From: Argyresthia goedartella
Lineage: Eukaryota; Arthropoda; Insecta; Lepidoptera; Argyresthiidae
Assembly: GCA_949825045.1 (NCBI GenBank)
Contig: OX463810.1
Location: 38,016,201 to 38,080,200 of the forward strand
DNA: 64,000 nucleotides
Reading direction: 5' to 3'
Shown: piece by piece, positions 55,010 through 64,000 of the stretch
How positions within the stretch are numbered: the first letter of the stretch is position 1
Layout of the letters: each line of letters starts with the position of its first letter
Notes under the pieces: model-generated
What the model was told of the DNA's origin: nothing
What the model saw: only the letters and a program-made list of their open reading frames with translations
Databases searched by the model: none
Position numbers and translations under genes: made by a program

Positions 55010-55352
55010 ATACCCTCTCTCTTTACTGCGTTCAAAAACCGCATGTTACGACCAACATAATGGTATACTACTTGGTAAAAACTCATTTCTTTTCTGAATA
55101 TAATGTACCTTTTGACCATAACGAATCAATATTTCGACATATTAAGACATTCAAATTTCGAACCTACTTTGTCTGTGAATTTGGTACTACTGAACAAGCT
55201 AAGCAAGTGCAAGAGCAAAGATCAATGCCACAATGCCGGTCGAAAATGCGGTCCCTGAACACAACAAAGAGAGCTTATGATATGTGTGTAGATAAACAAG
55301 TGTATGTAACTGTACATAATTAGGCATTATTTATCAGTCACATAAACTGATA
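55010..55352 (+). repeat. Transposon F, right-end copy
   Basis: Shares GCTTATGATATGTGTGTAG, TGCCACAATGCCGGTCG, TTTACTGCGT and the terminal CAGTCACATAAACT with the 50155-50592 part of the long-TIR element. The left arm is absent. Confidence 0.65.
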
Positions 55353-55489
55353 TTACATACACAAAGACTAGTTGCTGGTTTTCCAATAAGGCTCGCAGTT
55401 GAAGTGGAATGATAGGTCGTAGGAGCTTTGGTGATAGTGCCAGGTACTATCGCCAATGATAGCCACGTAGGTACTGCGTGGCTCGGCAA

Positions 55490-55772
55490 TAATACAGGGG
55501 CCCAATTCCGGTACACAGCGACAGCTCAATGACAATTACATGACGATTACGCTCAACTTTAGATATCCAATATCTGACGATTTAGTAATCCCATTTCCTT
55601 TTTTGATGTACTAAATTATTATGCTTACCAATTAACTTAATTTTTACCATAATTGCCTAAAAAAATATTCTCCAAACGCCGAATATTGGGTATCAAAAGT
55701 TGACCGTAATGGTCATGTAATTGTCATGGAGTTGTAATTGTGTACTTACCGGAATTGGGGCCCTGGTCTCGA
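55490..55772. mobile_element. Foldback MITE, about 280 bp
   Basis: Arms of about 100 bp at 55496-55600 and 55665-55768 are inverted copies: CAGGGGCCCAATTCCGGTA outside, ATGACAATTACATGA in the middle. The short centre holds nothing recognisable. Confidence 0.75.
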
Positions 55773-56082
55773 TAAAGTTCATATTTGGAATAAAGACAAA
55801 GAGACGAATGCGTATCTCATCATATTTGGTATAGTATTCAAATATGTCTGGCCTATTACAGCCATGTGTGTAAAACATCTGTGGCTAGCGAGTATGGCCC
55901 GAATGAGCATTCTTTCGGGCGCCAGTTGCTTTGACATGAATTCTGATTAAATTTCGTTGAATTTGTAGTCGTATTAGCACAACCTTTGTTTGTATGTAGA
56001 AACCACTGGCTGTCAAGAGCCAATTTTAGTTACGTGAATGATTTGTTAAGTTAAGGTAATACGAAAAAAATGGCAACAAATA
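55773..56082. other. No gene recognised
   Basis: A short open frame continues from the MITE arm to 55950 without recognisable sequence. Confidence 0.4.
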
Positions 56083-56385
56083 ATGATCACCAAAGCATTT
56101 TTTTCTTACCCACAGTGGGTAAAATATCACCATAAGTTGCAGAAAATATCAGGGCAAAATACTGCGGTGGCTTAGGTGAAGGGCAAAGGGGGTGAGCAAA
56201 GCGAAGCCCCCTTTATCCTTCGTGTTAGGTTGAACATGTAAGAACAATAAAAAAACTTAAAACATAAACTTAAGTACACAAAACATAAAAAGATGTTTGG
56301 TGATCATTTATCCAAACACAATTTGGTGATCATTTATTAATTCTGGCAGTCATTTCCAATTTATTGTTAGCAAATTTTCGAATTT
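56083..56385 (+). mobile_element. Foldback MITE with GC hairpin core, copy 3
   Basis: Matches copies 1 and 2; the core reads GAAGGGCAAAGGGGG and GCAAAGCGAAG. Its end merges into repeat D at about 56390. Confidence 0.75.
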
Positions 56386-56392
56386 TTCAAGC

Positions 56393-56835
56393 CAAAAAAT
56401 GGTTTTTCGAATCCATTTATTTACTCCACTATAAAGTCATCTACAGATTCTATTTTTGGGTTAACGTTCATTGTATTTGATTAAGATTCTCACTGAAGGA
56501 AAACGCCATTGGATGAAATTTTCTCTATAGGATTTAATAACGAAAATACCTCTACTTATTTATTTATTTTCCTGTAATTCTGAAATCTTAACTAATTTCA
56601 TTGCGGAATTACTTTCAAAATGTGGATATTTGATATTCGTAAACTCTCCTTGAACAGCTTTTTGACAAAATAGCGTAGTTTATTTTAAAAAAAAAAATAT
56701 GTGGTTTAGCGCTACGTTATTTTAGTTAGAGTCGAGCGCGAGTTTGCGCTCTCTTTTCTTTCTATGTCGATGTAGTTAACGCTGCCACTTTCGTTTGCAT
56801 TCGTATTCCTTTTATATATTGTTTTTTCGTGTCAC
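56393..56835 (+). repeat. Interspersed repeat D, copy 3
   Basis: The longest copy of the family. It runs from GAATCCATTTATTTACTCC to TTTTTTCGTGTCACC, with an A-rich stretch at 56686-56697. Confidence 0.7.
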
Positions 56836-57299
56836 CTTAACATAAAACTTCGAATTCCAATGGCTCAAATTAATCTCAATGTCATTTCACTACTGTATGA
56901 TATATGTATATAATCGATATGAAAGATTCCTCAATCTGTTAGTTTGTTTGTTTTACGTTGACAGATGTTCATCTTTAAATGGCACCACACGCACAAAGGC
57001 CGTAGCTGCCGTTTTATTAATTGGTAACATCGGAAGACAAGCTTTGATTGTTGGCGGTTGTTATATTTTACAAATTAGACATTCTATGTACGTAAATTTT
57101 AATGTGTATGTACATATATGTACGTAGAACGTGTCTTTATGAATGGTTAATGCCCATTATTACCTTTGTTAATATTAATAATTACAAATGTGAACTCCTT
57201 TAACTACAAAAAACAAGATCAGCTGAAGGAAGATATCGAACAGTTTTGTGGGTATCTGGGTACATTCACATAATCAAAATGCGGAATAAGGCGGCATCT
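56836..57299. other. No gene recognised
   Basis: An 82-codon open frame at 56879-57127 shows no known domain. The rest is AT-rich. Confidence 0.4.
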
Positions 57300-57800
57300 T
57301 TTACTTTTCAGCCGGTCTGTCTGTCTGTATGTCTGTCCGTGGCACCCTAGCGGTCAAACGGGTGGACGGATTTTAATGCATTTTCCTGTAAATGACTTCC
57401 CTGCGATGGTTCTTAGGAATGTTGTATTAAAACCGGTTCATTAATTCGAAAGTTATCAGCTAAATTAAAAATAGCGGTCAAACGTGAGGTCGGATATTAA
57501 TGTGGTTTTTAGTAGTTGGTAGTAGACTTCACTGCGATGGTTCTTGATATGTTTTGTTAAAATCGGTTCAGCTGTTCTAAAGTTATGTGTCGGGGGATTA
57601 AATTTTTTTAGTTATAAGAAAGTTTGAAGCGTCTGTCGGTCGATGTGTCGCTGTGTCTGTATGTCTGTTCGCGGCATCCTAGCGGTGAAACGGGTGGACA
57701 GATTTTAATGCGGTGCTCTAGTAGTTCGAAAGTTATCAGACAAATAACAGAGGTCAAATGGGTTTAGGGAGTTTAATGCGGGTTTTAACCCGTTAGTTTC
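57300..57800 (+). repeat. Internally repetitive dispersed repeat
   Basis: The block GTATGTCTGT..GCGGCATCCTAGCGG appears near 57325 and 57658 with a following AACGGGTGGAC.GATTTTAATGC, about 335 bp apart. A third, weaker block with TGCGATGGTTCTT occurs at 57402 and 57535. This looks like a duplicated 3' untranslated repeat; the class is not known. Confidence 0.55.
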
Positions 57801-57864
57801 TTATTACCTAAAGGTAATAAAAATAAATAAACTAACGGGTTAAAACCTTTAGATAATAAGAAAC
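57781..57864. repeat. Two interleaved inverted repeats
   Basis: Segment A (57781-57799) pairs with A' (57829-57847), and segment B (57796-57814) pairs with B' (57846-57864) with one mismatch. The order is A, B, A', B', so the two stems cross each other. Confidence 0.85.
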
Positions 57865-57879
57865 TAACAACTCTCTGGA

Positions 57880-58022
57880 TCCCAAACGCGGCAAGGGGAC
57901 GTGGTCGAGCCAGGAAGCGCTGGAGGTACCAAGACAACAACTGGTGGGAGGTAGCCCAGGGGCAGGAAGAGTGGAGGGGGGGAAGAGAGGCCTTTGCCCA
58001 GAAGTGGGACGATTTAGGCTAA
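57880..58022 (+). mobile_element. RTE-like LINE 3' remnant
   Basis: One frame reads RKRWRYQDNNWWEVAQGQEE and then EAFAQKWDDLG before a stop and an AATAATAATG tail. From memory this is the W..VAQDR..W...GEAY.QQWD ending of RTE-type LINE proteins. Confidence 0.6.
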
Positions 58023-58599
58023 TAATAATGAAAAGGTAATAAGACCGTTCGCCTAAAATTTAGTTCACTTGTTTCGCGGGTGTTTTAAATTTGCAATTTA
58101 TTGTTATGTAGTAATTGATGATAAATTGCTTTTATGTACATTAATAGCTCTTAGAGGAGGGTTGTGTTTTAGTGGCTTCACCCCTCCCGCTCCACTTCAC
58201 TACCCTAGGAGTCTACTTAGTTAAGTTCAATGGGTAGCTACCATATTGTACATAAGCAAGGTCGTAACATAGCTATATTTCGGTAGACTATCTAAACCGA
58301 CGCCCACTAGTAGGATACTAATATCCATTAGTGAATGGACCCACACATGACATGATTGACGGTCGAGTAAGACTGCGTATAACGAACCAGCAGGGTGCAA
58401 TTCTACTATTTACCTAGACTCACTTCACTGTCCTATAACTGGCCTGTCGCTCAGTGCTCAAAATGACAAATCTGGTAATAAGTGTACAGTACACTGGTTT
58501 TTGAATTTGAAACAGAGTCAGTGTCAATAATGATCGCGGATAAGAATAATTTCGAAAGCTACTGCTACATCATCCATCAGTCGCAACAAAATAATAAAC
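58023..58599. other. No gene recognised
   Basis: Non-coding DNA. No recognisable repeat or gene. Confidence 0.5.
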
Positions 58600-58778
58600 A
58601 AACATTTACATACATTGTTTCTGGCCCCACACTAAATACCCTGTGTCGTGAGAACCAGAAACAGCGACGTCACACACATATAAACATCCAAGACCTGGGT
58701 TTTTTTTTACCCCCAGCCGGGGATCTAACCCGGGACCTCTCGAATGGTAGGCAGAGCCACAACCGCCGCGCCACAGAA
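58600..58778 (-). mobile_element. SINE family B, copy 4
   Basis: Same body as the other copies (CATTTACATACATTG, CTGTGTCGTGAGAACC). The head is complete: on the minus strand TGGCGCGGCGG (box A-like) and GGTTAGATCCC (box B with one change). Confidence 0.8.
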
Positions 58779-58988
58779 CTCGTCAAAAAAAGAAATATGT
58801 GGGCTTTTGAAAGAATTTTGCATTAATACTGCGTCAATATATTTATGAAAATATCATTTAAGTTAGGAAGAACAAAAATAGTTTCACCAAAAATGTTGAC
58901 AGGCACAAGCGAAATAATATAAGCGGAAATAAAATTGACCAACCTTACTATATAGACTAGCTAAAGTTAGAACTTCATTTGTGGGTCT

Positions 58989-59098
58989 AACTGCCAGTTT
59001 CCTGGGCGCTGATTAATATTCAAAAAAGCGGCACGTGATTGGCTGAAATCAGTTTAACCAATTTGTTAACTTAACCAGCGCCCAGGAAACCGGCCGTA
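58989..59098. mobile_element. Small MITE, about 110 bp
   Basis: Inverted ends of about 28 bp (58989-59016 and 59071-59098) share CGGTTTCCTGGGCGCTG-like sequence with three mismatches. The centre contains CACGTG. Confidence 0.65.
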
Positions 59099-59254
59099 AG
59101 TATACAATACTATAGCAAAATACCTGAAGAGATATTCAATTTGTCAGGGAAGAAATTTAAAGGCATTGGTAAAAACATTATGTTATGCAAGAGGTAAGGA
59201 GCTCTGATATTCCAGCGCAGCATAAGAACCACGCACTCGTTTGTAACACAAGCT

Positions 59255-59955
59255 CTTTTTTTTTTTAATAAAATCCGTCAAGTGCGATTTGGACGTCGGA
59301 CCCGCACTCGAAGGGTTCCATTCCATACCATTGCACACTGAAAAACGTAAAACGACAGTCTTTTGTACGAGTATACCTTTTTAATTTTTAATAATAAAAC
59401 ATTAAATACTAGGTAGGTCTACATTGAAGGCCGTACATCGAAACATTGAAAAAGGGTTTTGTGTGAAGGAAGTGAATTTAGTAATTTATTTACAGAAATA
59501 CAATCAAATGTAATAAAAACTTGATATTAGTTATTATAATACCAATGAAAAATTATTAATCGTATAATGACAAATAACTAAACACAAAACTGAATGATGG
59601 TGATGTTTTCCGATAAGATCGGGAGAGTCCAGTTTTCCGATAAGATCGGGAGAGTCCAGTTTTCCGATAAGATCGGGAGAGTCCAGTTTTCATTCATAAA
59701 CAAATAAAACAAAATGGCTAAGAAAATGGCCACACCAATAATTTCTTGTATGGGTACATATTTTAATTCTTAAAAACCGGTATGTTTCATTATTTGTTGT
59801 TGAAGCGGAAATTTAAATACACCCTCTGTGAAAATTTCAGCTCTCTGCCTATTTCAGTCGAGCCCGGTGACAGTCGGACAGACGAATGGACGGACAGCGG
59901 ATGCTTAGTAATAGGATCCCGTTTGGCAACCTTCGGGTACCGAACCCCAAAAAGT
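59255..59955 (+). repeat. Interspersed repeat E, long copy
   Basis: Starts near TCAAGTGCGATTTGGACG and ends CGGGTACCGAACCCCAAA. It shares its middle with 10190-10745 and holds a 27-bp triplication at 59606-59686. Confidence 0.75.
59606..59686 (+). repeat. 27-bp unit repeated three times
   Basis: Units TTTTCCGATAAGATCGGGAG plus AGTCCAG start at 59606, 59633 and 59660 and are identical. The matching place in the 10.2-kb copy (near 10575) has one unit-like TTTTCCGATAA, so the triplication is local. Confidence 0.92.
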
Positions 59956-61584
59956 AAACATATAGAAAAGACAAGTAGGCCGTGTTGCAGTGTAGGTACT
60001 AGTTTCTTGCGCCGCTCCTTCTCCTCTGCCGTAACGCGTTCCGAAGCGGTAGTAGTTTTTCTTGCATTATATAGATTCAAATGACGTTCGAAAAGTGTTC
60101 GTAAGAATCAATTTTGAAATAAATATTTAAATGTTTGATGAGAATACAGTGATAGGACAGGGATGGGGCAAAGTTAGCAGAATCGGGTCAATTTCCAATG
60201 ACGGCTGGATAAGCTGGCTACCTATCAACCGTCGATGTCCTAGCTGCTTGTTCTCATAACTAATATTCTACCATATCTGATGATTTTAACTAATTTACCA
60301 TTTCCCTAATCGCGTGGTGCTCATGGGAAACTTCAAACTTCAAAATGTTTATATCAAATAGATTCTGACGAACACTTTTAGAATGACATTTGAGATTGGA
60401 CGGTAAGCAAAGACATTTGTCGTATTAGAAGAAGTAATTTGTAATATATTTATTTCACACAACACAAGATAATTGTAACCAATAAAATAATGAATGAATT
60501 ATCATACCAGTTACATTGATGGCAATAAATTAATCAATCATTGAAACTTCAGATACGATCCACGTGCCTATTAATAACACCATGTAATCAGCTGATCCAT
60601 GTAATTCGTAAGTGTTATACGAAAGCAGGCAGTACGTAGTATGGCGACAGAATACTTAATAGTACTACGTATAGAAAGATCACTCCTCAAAGACACCTAA
60701 ATAAATAGCTACTCTCGTTGCGCGGCAATACAACGCAATGTAGCTTGCACTGCGCTACGTTCAATAATCGCTAAACACCTACAGAATCGGTTACCCGCCC
60801 GTGCAGGCTAGATTGCGCCGCATCACTTCGCCTGAGAGCTTCTTTTGCTCTGACATCTCGCGATGAGACTGCGAGCCAGGCGAGCGGAAACCTAAGTGAA
60901 ATCCCGAACTCCGGGTCGGTCAGTCAAACATACCTAAACCTCTGAGTGAGACCCCACGTGACTCGTCGTGCTCCTCGTCCTGCCCACGAGCAGAGCAAAG
61001 AGTAATGTGTGTGGACAGTGGCACTATTAAGTAAAGTGTTATGTTGCAGACTGAGATAAACGAAACTCTTTGCTTAAATAACGTCAATTTTGGATTGCGT
61101 ACCCTTTTGTTGATGGTTTAATTCCTTTGTTTTATTTTTACTCTACTGAATTAGGTTAATATATATGGTTTGTCAGTCAACAACGAACTCTTTAATTGCA
61201 TCGAACAGCTTCTGCCATAGTCATAACATAAACAAAGACTGAATAGGTACTTCAATTCAAACCTTTCGGGAAACGTTATTTTAATTATAAAAGTGATCTG
61301 TCAGTGAGATAAATTATAAAATTGAATTAGAAAGTCATTTGCCATGTAGTGCGCTATCACACAGAGTAAAATTTACATGAGAATTTTTTTTTTGGTGTGG
61401 GTAGTCCTACAAGGCAACAATAAATTTTACACTCCATAATTAATTTAATTTATTTAATAACTTACAATAATTTAATGAGTATTCAGCAATAATATTACTG
61501 GCCTGGACCCTTCACTGCACATTCCCAATTGAAGAACACTACAATTTGACCAGTCAACAACCACATAACCTCAAAATCACAAGC
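59956..61584. other. No gene; possible 5' region of the next LINE
   Basis: Non-coding. The GC-richer part at 60760-61020 could be the 5' untranslated leader of the LINE whose ORF1 starts at 61585, but no boundary can be seen. Confidence 0.4.
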
Positions 61585-62364
61585 ATGGACCAGTATTCGG
61601 AGATTTCCAAAGGTATGGAAGATTTAATTTCCACATTCTCGGACCGGATGGACAAATATGACAGGGATCTACAGCTAGCTGCAACCTCTACCAGCCCCCA
61701 GGACATAAGTGGACTCGCGCAACAGTTTTCGGACTTCAAGTCCCTGATCTGGAAAGCTCTCGGAGTTCTGAAGTCGCAGATTGAGCATCTGGGTTTGGGG
61801 CTTGACAGGCACGAGCAGATGATGCGGCGTAAGGTCCTGCTCGTTCACGGCGTGGCTGAAGAACCGGAGGAGCAGCCTGTTCCCGTTCTGACTGCAGTGT
61901 TGGCTAACCGCCTGAAGTCTTCAGATGATTGTCTCGGTGCAATCAAAGTGGTTCATCGCTTGGGTGCCAATGGAGCGAAGACTAGGCCCCTCCTTATGCG
62001 TTTTACATCCCACGAGGCACGCAGCGAGGTGTGGGATTCTAAGAAGGCCCTAAAAGGTACGGGCATCACGTTGACTGAGTTCCTGACGAAGTCACGTCAC
62101 GATGTCTTTATGGCGGCTCGCCAACACTTTGGCGTCAGCAACTCCTGGACAACCGATGGCCGTATTTTCGTGCAGCTGCCAAACAAGACTCGTCGGAAGG
62201 TCGAGTGCTGGGCGGAGTTGCGGCCGCTTATGGACAAATTTCCCAGCAAAGAGCTCCCTCAGTCAGCCGTTAAGGGGAAGAAGCCTGCTGTGGACATGTC
62301 GGCGGCCTCCACCAGGGGCGTTGTCACCAGAAGAGGAGCTTCTCAGGCTCGGGCAGCCAAATAG
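61585..62364 (+). CDS. LINE ORF1 protein, intact
   Basis: 259 residues from the ATG at 61585. An N-terminal helical stretch (about 1-90, with heptad-like leucines) is followed by RKVLLVHGVAEEPEE, VVHRLGANGAKTRPLLMRF, WDSKKALKGTGITLTEFLT and GRIFVQLPNKTRRKVE. This is the order of the RRM-like central domain and C-terminal domain of LINE ORF1 RNA-binding proteins. The end is basic. ORF1 proteins coat the element's RNA. It lies 561 bp upstream of ORF2 on the same strand. Confidence 0.8.
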   Translation: MDQYSEISKGMEDLISTFSDRMDKYDRDLQLAATSTSPQDISGLAQQFSDFKSLIWKALGVLKSQIEHLGLGLDRHEQMMRRKVLLVHGVAEEPEEQPVPVLTAVLANRLKSSDDCLGAIKVVHRLGANGAKTRPLLMRFTSHEARSEVWDSKKALKGTGITLTEFLTKSRHDVFMAARQHFGVSNSWTTDGRIFVQLPNKTRRKVECWAELRPLMDKFPSKELPQSAVKGKKPAVDMSAASTRGVVTRRGASQARAAK

Positions 62365-62925
62365 TGCAGTGAGGTTATGCAAGCGGTAGATGTCACATGC
62401 TCAGTTAAATCGCGGTCTCCATTCGACGCCCCCGTATAATTATGCTGTTTCTCATGTTTTGTGAGGTAGAATGTCTTTTTAACTTATTATTTTTACTTTT
62501 CTGTTTCGATAAATCCTCAGAACAACTTTACTTGTCAATGTCAATCTGCCTGCTGTCATTTCACGCGACCGGTGTTGTCATTTTTTTTTTTTTATTACGT
62601 TCCGATTTCTGCATCGCTGCGCAGTAGCGGTAACTCTCGCACGTGTTTTGTTCTGTCTTGTTTATAGTCTAACGATAAAGTGTGTTGTTTTTGTGTTATT
62701 TTTTTTTGGTTACTGTTATTATTGTGTGTTTATCTAGATTCCTTTCAGCAATCCTGTGTAGTTAGGGTCTGGGTCAGTATTTATTTATTTATTTATTAAG
62801 TAGTGTAGTTAACTATTCAGTTATTGAGTAGGCAACTTTTATCCATTTTTTTTTTGTACTACTGTACCCCAGCATAATTATTTATATTGTATTTATATAT
62901 TTAAGTAGGTATATTCTTATTTTAC
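62365..62925 (+). other. Spacer between LINE ORF1 and ORF2
   Basis: AT-rich, with long T runs (62580-62592, 62700-62709, 62847-62855) and a TATTTATTTATTTATTAAG repeat near 62780. No frame of note. Confidence 0.6.
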
Positions 62926-64000
62926 ATGGATAGTTTATGTAATATTGATAATAGTTTCTTCTCTTGTTCTTCAACCGACGACTACATTAGTGCGGAGAGT
63001 GATAACTCCCTTGTGGAGGAAACACTATCCGCCAAACTGACTTCTGTCTTTGCTGGACTCGATAATAATTTTAACATCGTTCACATCAACGCTCAGAGTA
63101 TCCACACGAGTTACCCGGACCTACTCGAGGCTTTCAGTAGTAAACATGTGGATGGTATACTTGTATCAGAATCATTTCTAAAACCGACATTACCTTCCAC
63201 TATGTACTCGCTGCCTGGGTTCCAGCTCTACCGGAACGACAGAGTTGGCAAAGCTGATGGCGGGGTGGCTATTTACCTTCGCTCGGATATCCCTTGCAGA
63301 GTTGTTAGTGCTTCACCGAGTGAGTACTCCGAATCCGCAGAACATCTCTTCCTTGAAATTTGTCTTCGCCATAGTAAAGTTCTACTCGGTGTTCTCTACA
63401 GTCCCTCACTTCACATTGATTATTTCGACTCATTTGAGTCTTTGCTCAGTGAGCTAACTCCTCTTTATAATGATACCCTCATTCTCGGCGATTTCAATAC
63501 ATGCCTTCTCAAAAACGATTCCCGCTCTGCCAAACTTCAGTCCATTATAAACTCTTTCAATTTACATATTCTTCCTCTCAACGCTACTCATTTCCAACCA
63601 CATTGTACTCCCTCTCTCCTTGATCTCATGATAGTTTCTAATTTGGAAAAGGTTGCTACACAAGGACAGTTTAACTCTCCTTTCTCCTAACATGACCTGA
63701 TTTACCTCTCTTATAAGAGCAAAACCCCCAAGAGCAGAGCAAAATTTATCCACACTCGTAGCTTCAAGGGCATTAATTCTGAATCCCTTAAATCTGATGC
63801 CGCGTCGATCGACTGGTCCCCCGTCATCTCCAGTGAGTCCGTTGATGACAAGAATCAAGATCCACCATTTCAATACAATCATTCTGGGACTGTTCGACAA
63901 GCATGCACCGGTCAAGAAGGTCAAGGTAAAACACCTTCCAGCTCCATGGCTCACTGATGCTATTAGGCGTCTGATGACTAAACGCAACAAAGCCAAATGC
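62926..64000 (+). pseudogene. LINE ORF2, endonuclease part, cut by window end
   Basis: Starts at an ATG on 62926. Residues about 48-245 are the apurinic-type endonuclease: FNIVHINAQSI, LVSESFLKPT, LYRNDR, GGVAIYLRSDI, LLGVLYSPS, TLILGDFNTCLL and PSLLDLMIV. A TAA at 63688-63690 falls where the S..HD catalytic motif should lie (the text resumes HDLIYLSYKS). A further frameshift near 63855 leads into KHAPVKKVKVKHLPAPWLTD and IRRLMTKRNKAK, the link to the reverse transcriptase. The window ends there. The element belongs to the Jockey/CR1 group and this copy is inactive. Confidence 0.85.

Overview
The window looks like a TE-dense intergenic or intronic stretch of an insect genome, most probably a moth or butterfly (Lepidoptera). 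The reasons are an AT-rich background, eukaryotic splice signals, many tRNA-derived SINEs, mariner, hAT, Gypsy, BEL/Pao, DIRS-like and CR1/Jockey-type elements, and several interspersed repeats that I recall as common in lepidopteran genomes. I find no convincing host gene. Every protein-coding signal I can name belongs to a mobile element or to a relic of one.

Layout. 1-5 kb: a foldback repeat with a GC-rich hairpin core, a decayed DDE-type nuclease pseudogene that keeps an intron, and a 5'-truncated LINE end. 5-10 kb: a foldback element and a perfect 30-bp inverted repeat, no genes. 10.9-13.3 kb: a DIRS-like retrotransposon relic split by a structurally complete mariner with an intact transposase. 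13.5-17.1 kb: a 148-bp Harbinger-like MITE with TTA duplications, a ten-copy 70-bp GC-rich minisatellite, a foldback element, SINEs and a LINE tail. 17.4-27.8 kb: a CR1/Jockey-type LINE broken by a complete Ty3/Gypsy retrotransposon (two 419-bp LTRs that I read as identical, CTAG target duplication, intact gag and pol). 27.8-30.7 kb: a second LINE on the minus strand and smaller repeats. 31.3-34.8 kb: a solo BEL/Pao LTR (CTAAT duplication) that contains a complete hAT transposon (8-bp duplication CTTTCTTG, intact 646-aa transposase). 38.7-45.6 kb: a foldback element split by a BEL/Pao element (5-bp duplication GCGTT) that has lost its reverse transcriptase and carries a catalytic Asp-to-Asn change. 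46-60 kb: a mosaic of SINEs, MITEs and minisatellites without genes. 61.5-64 kb: the start of a third LINE, with ORF1 and the endonuclease part of ORF2, cut by the window edge.

The elements do not form a pathway; they form a stack of nested insertions whose relative ages can be read from their target-site duplications. The three that look capable of encoding working enzymes are the mariner, the hAT and the Gypsy element. The Gypsy element is the youngest by LTR identity and has unusual features: an arginine/serine-rich Gag N-terminus, zinc knuckles encoded at the start of the pol frame, and a gag-pol overlap that requires a +1 shift or reinitiation.
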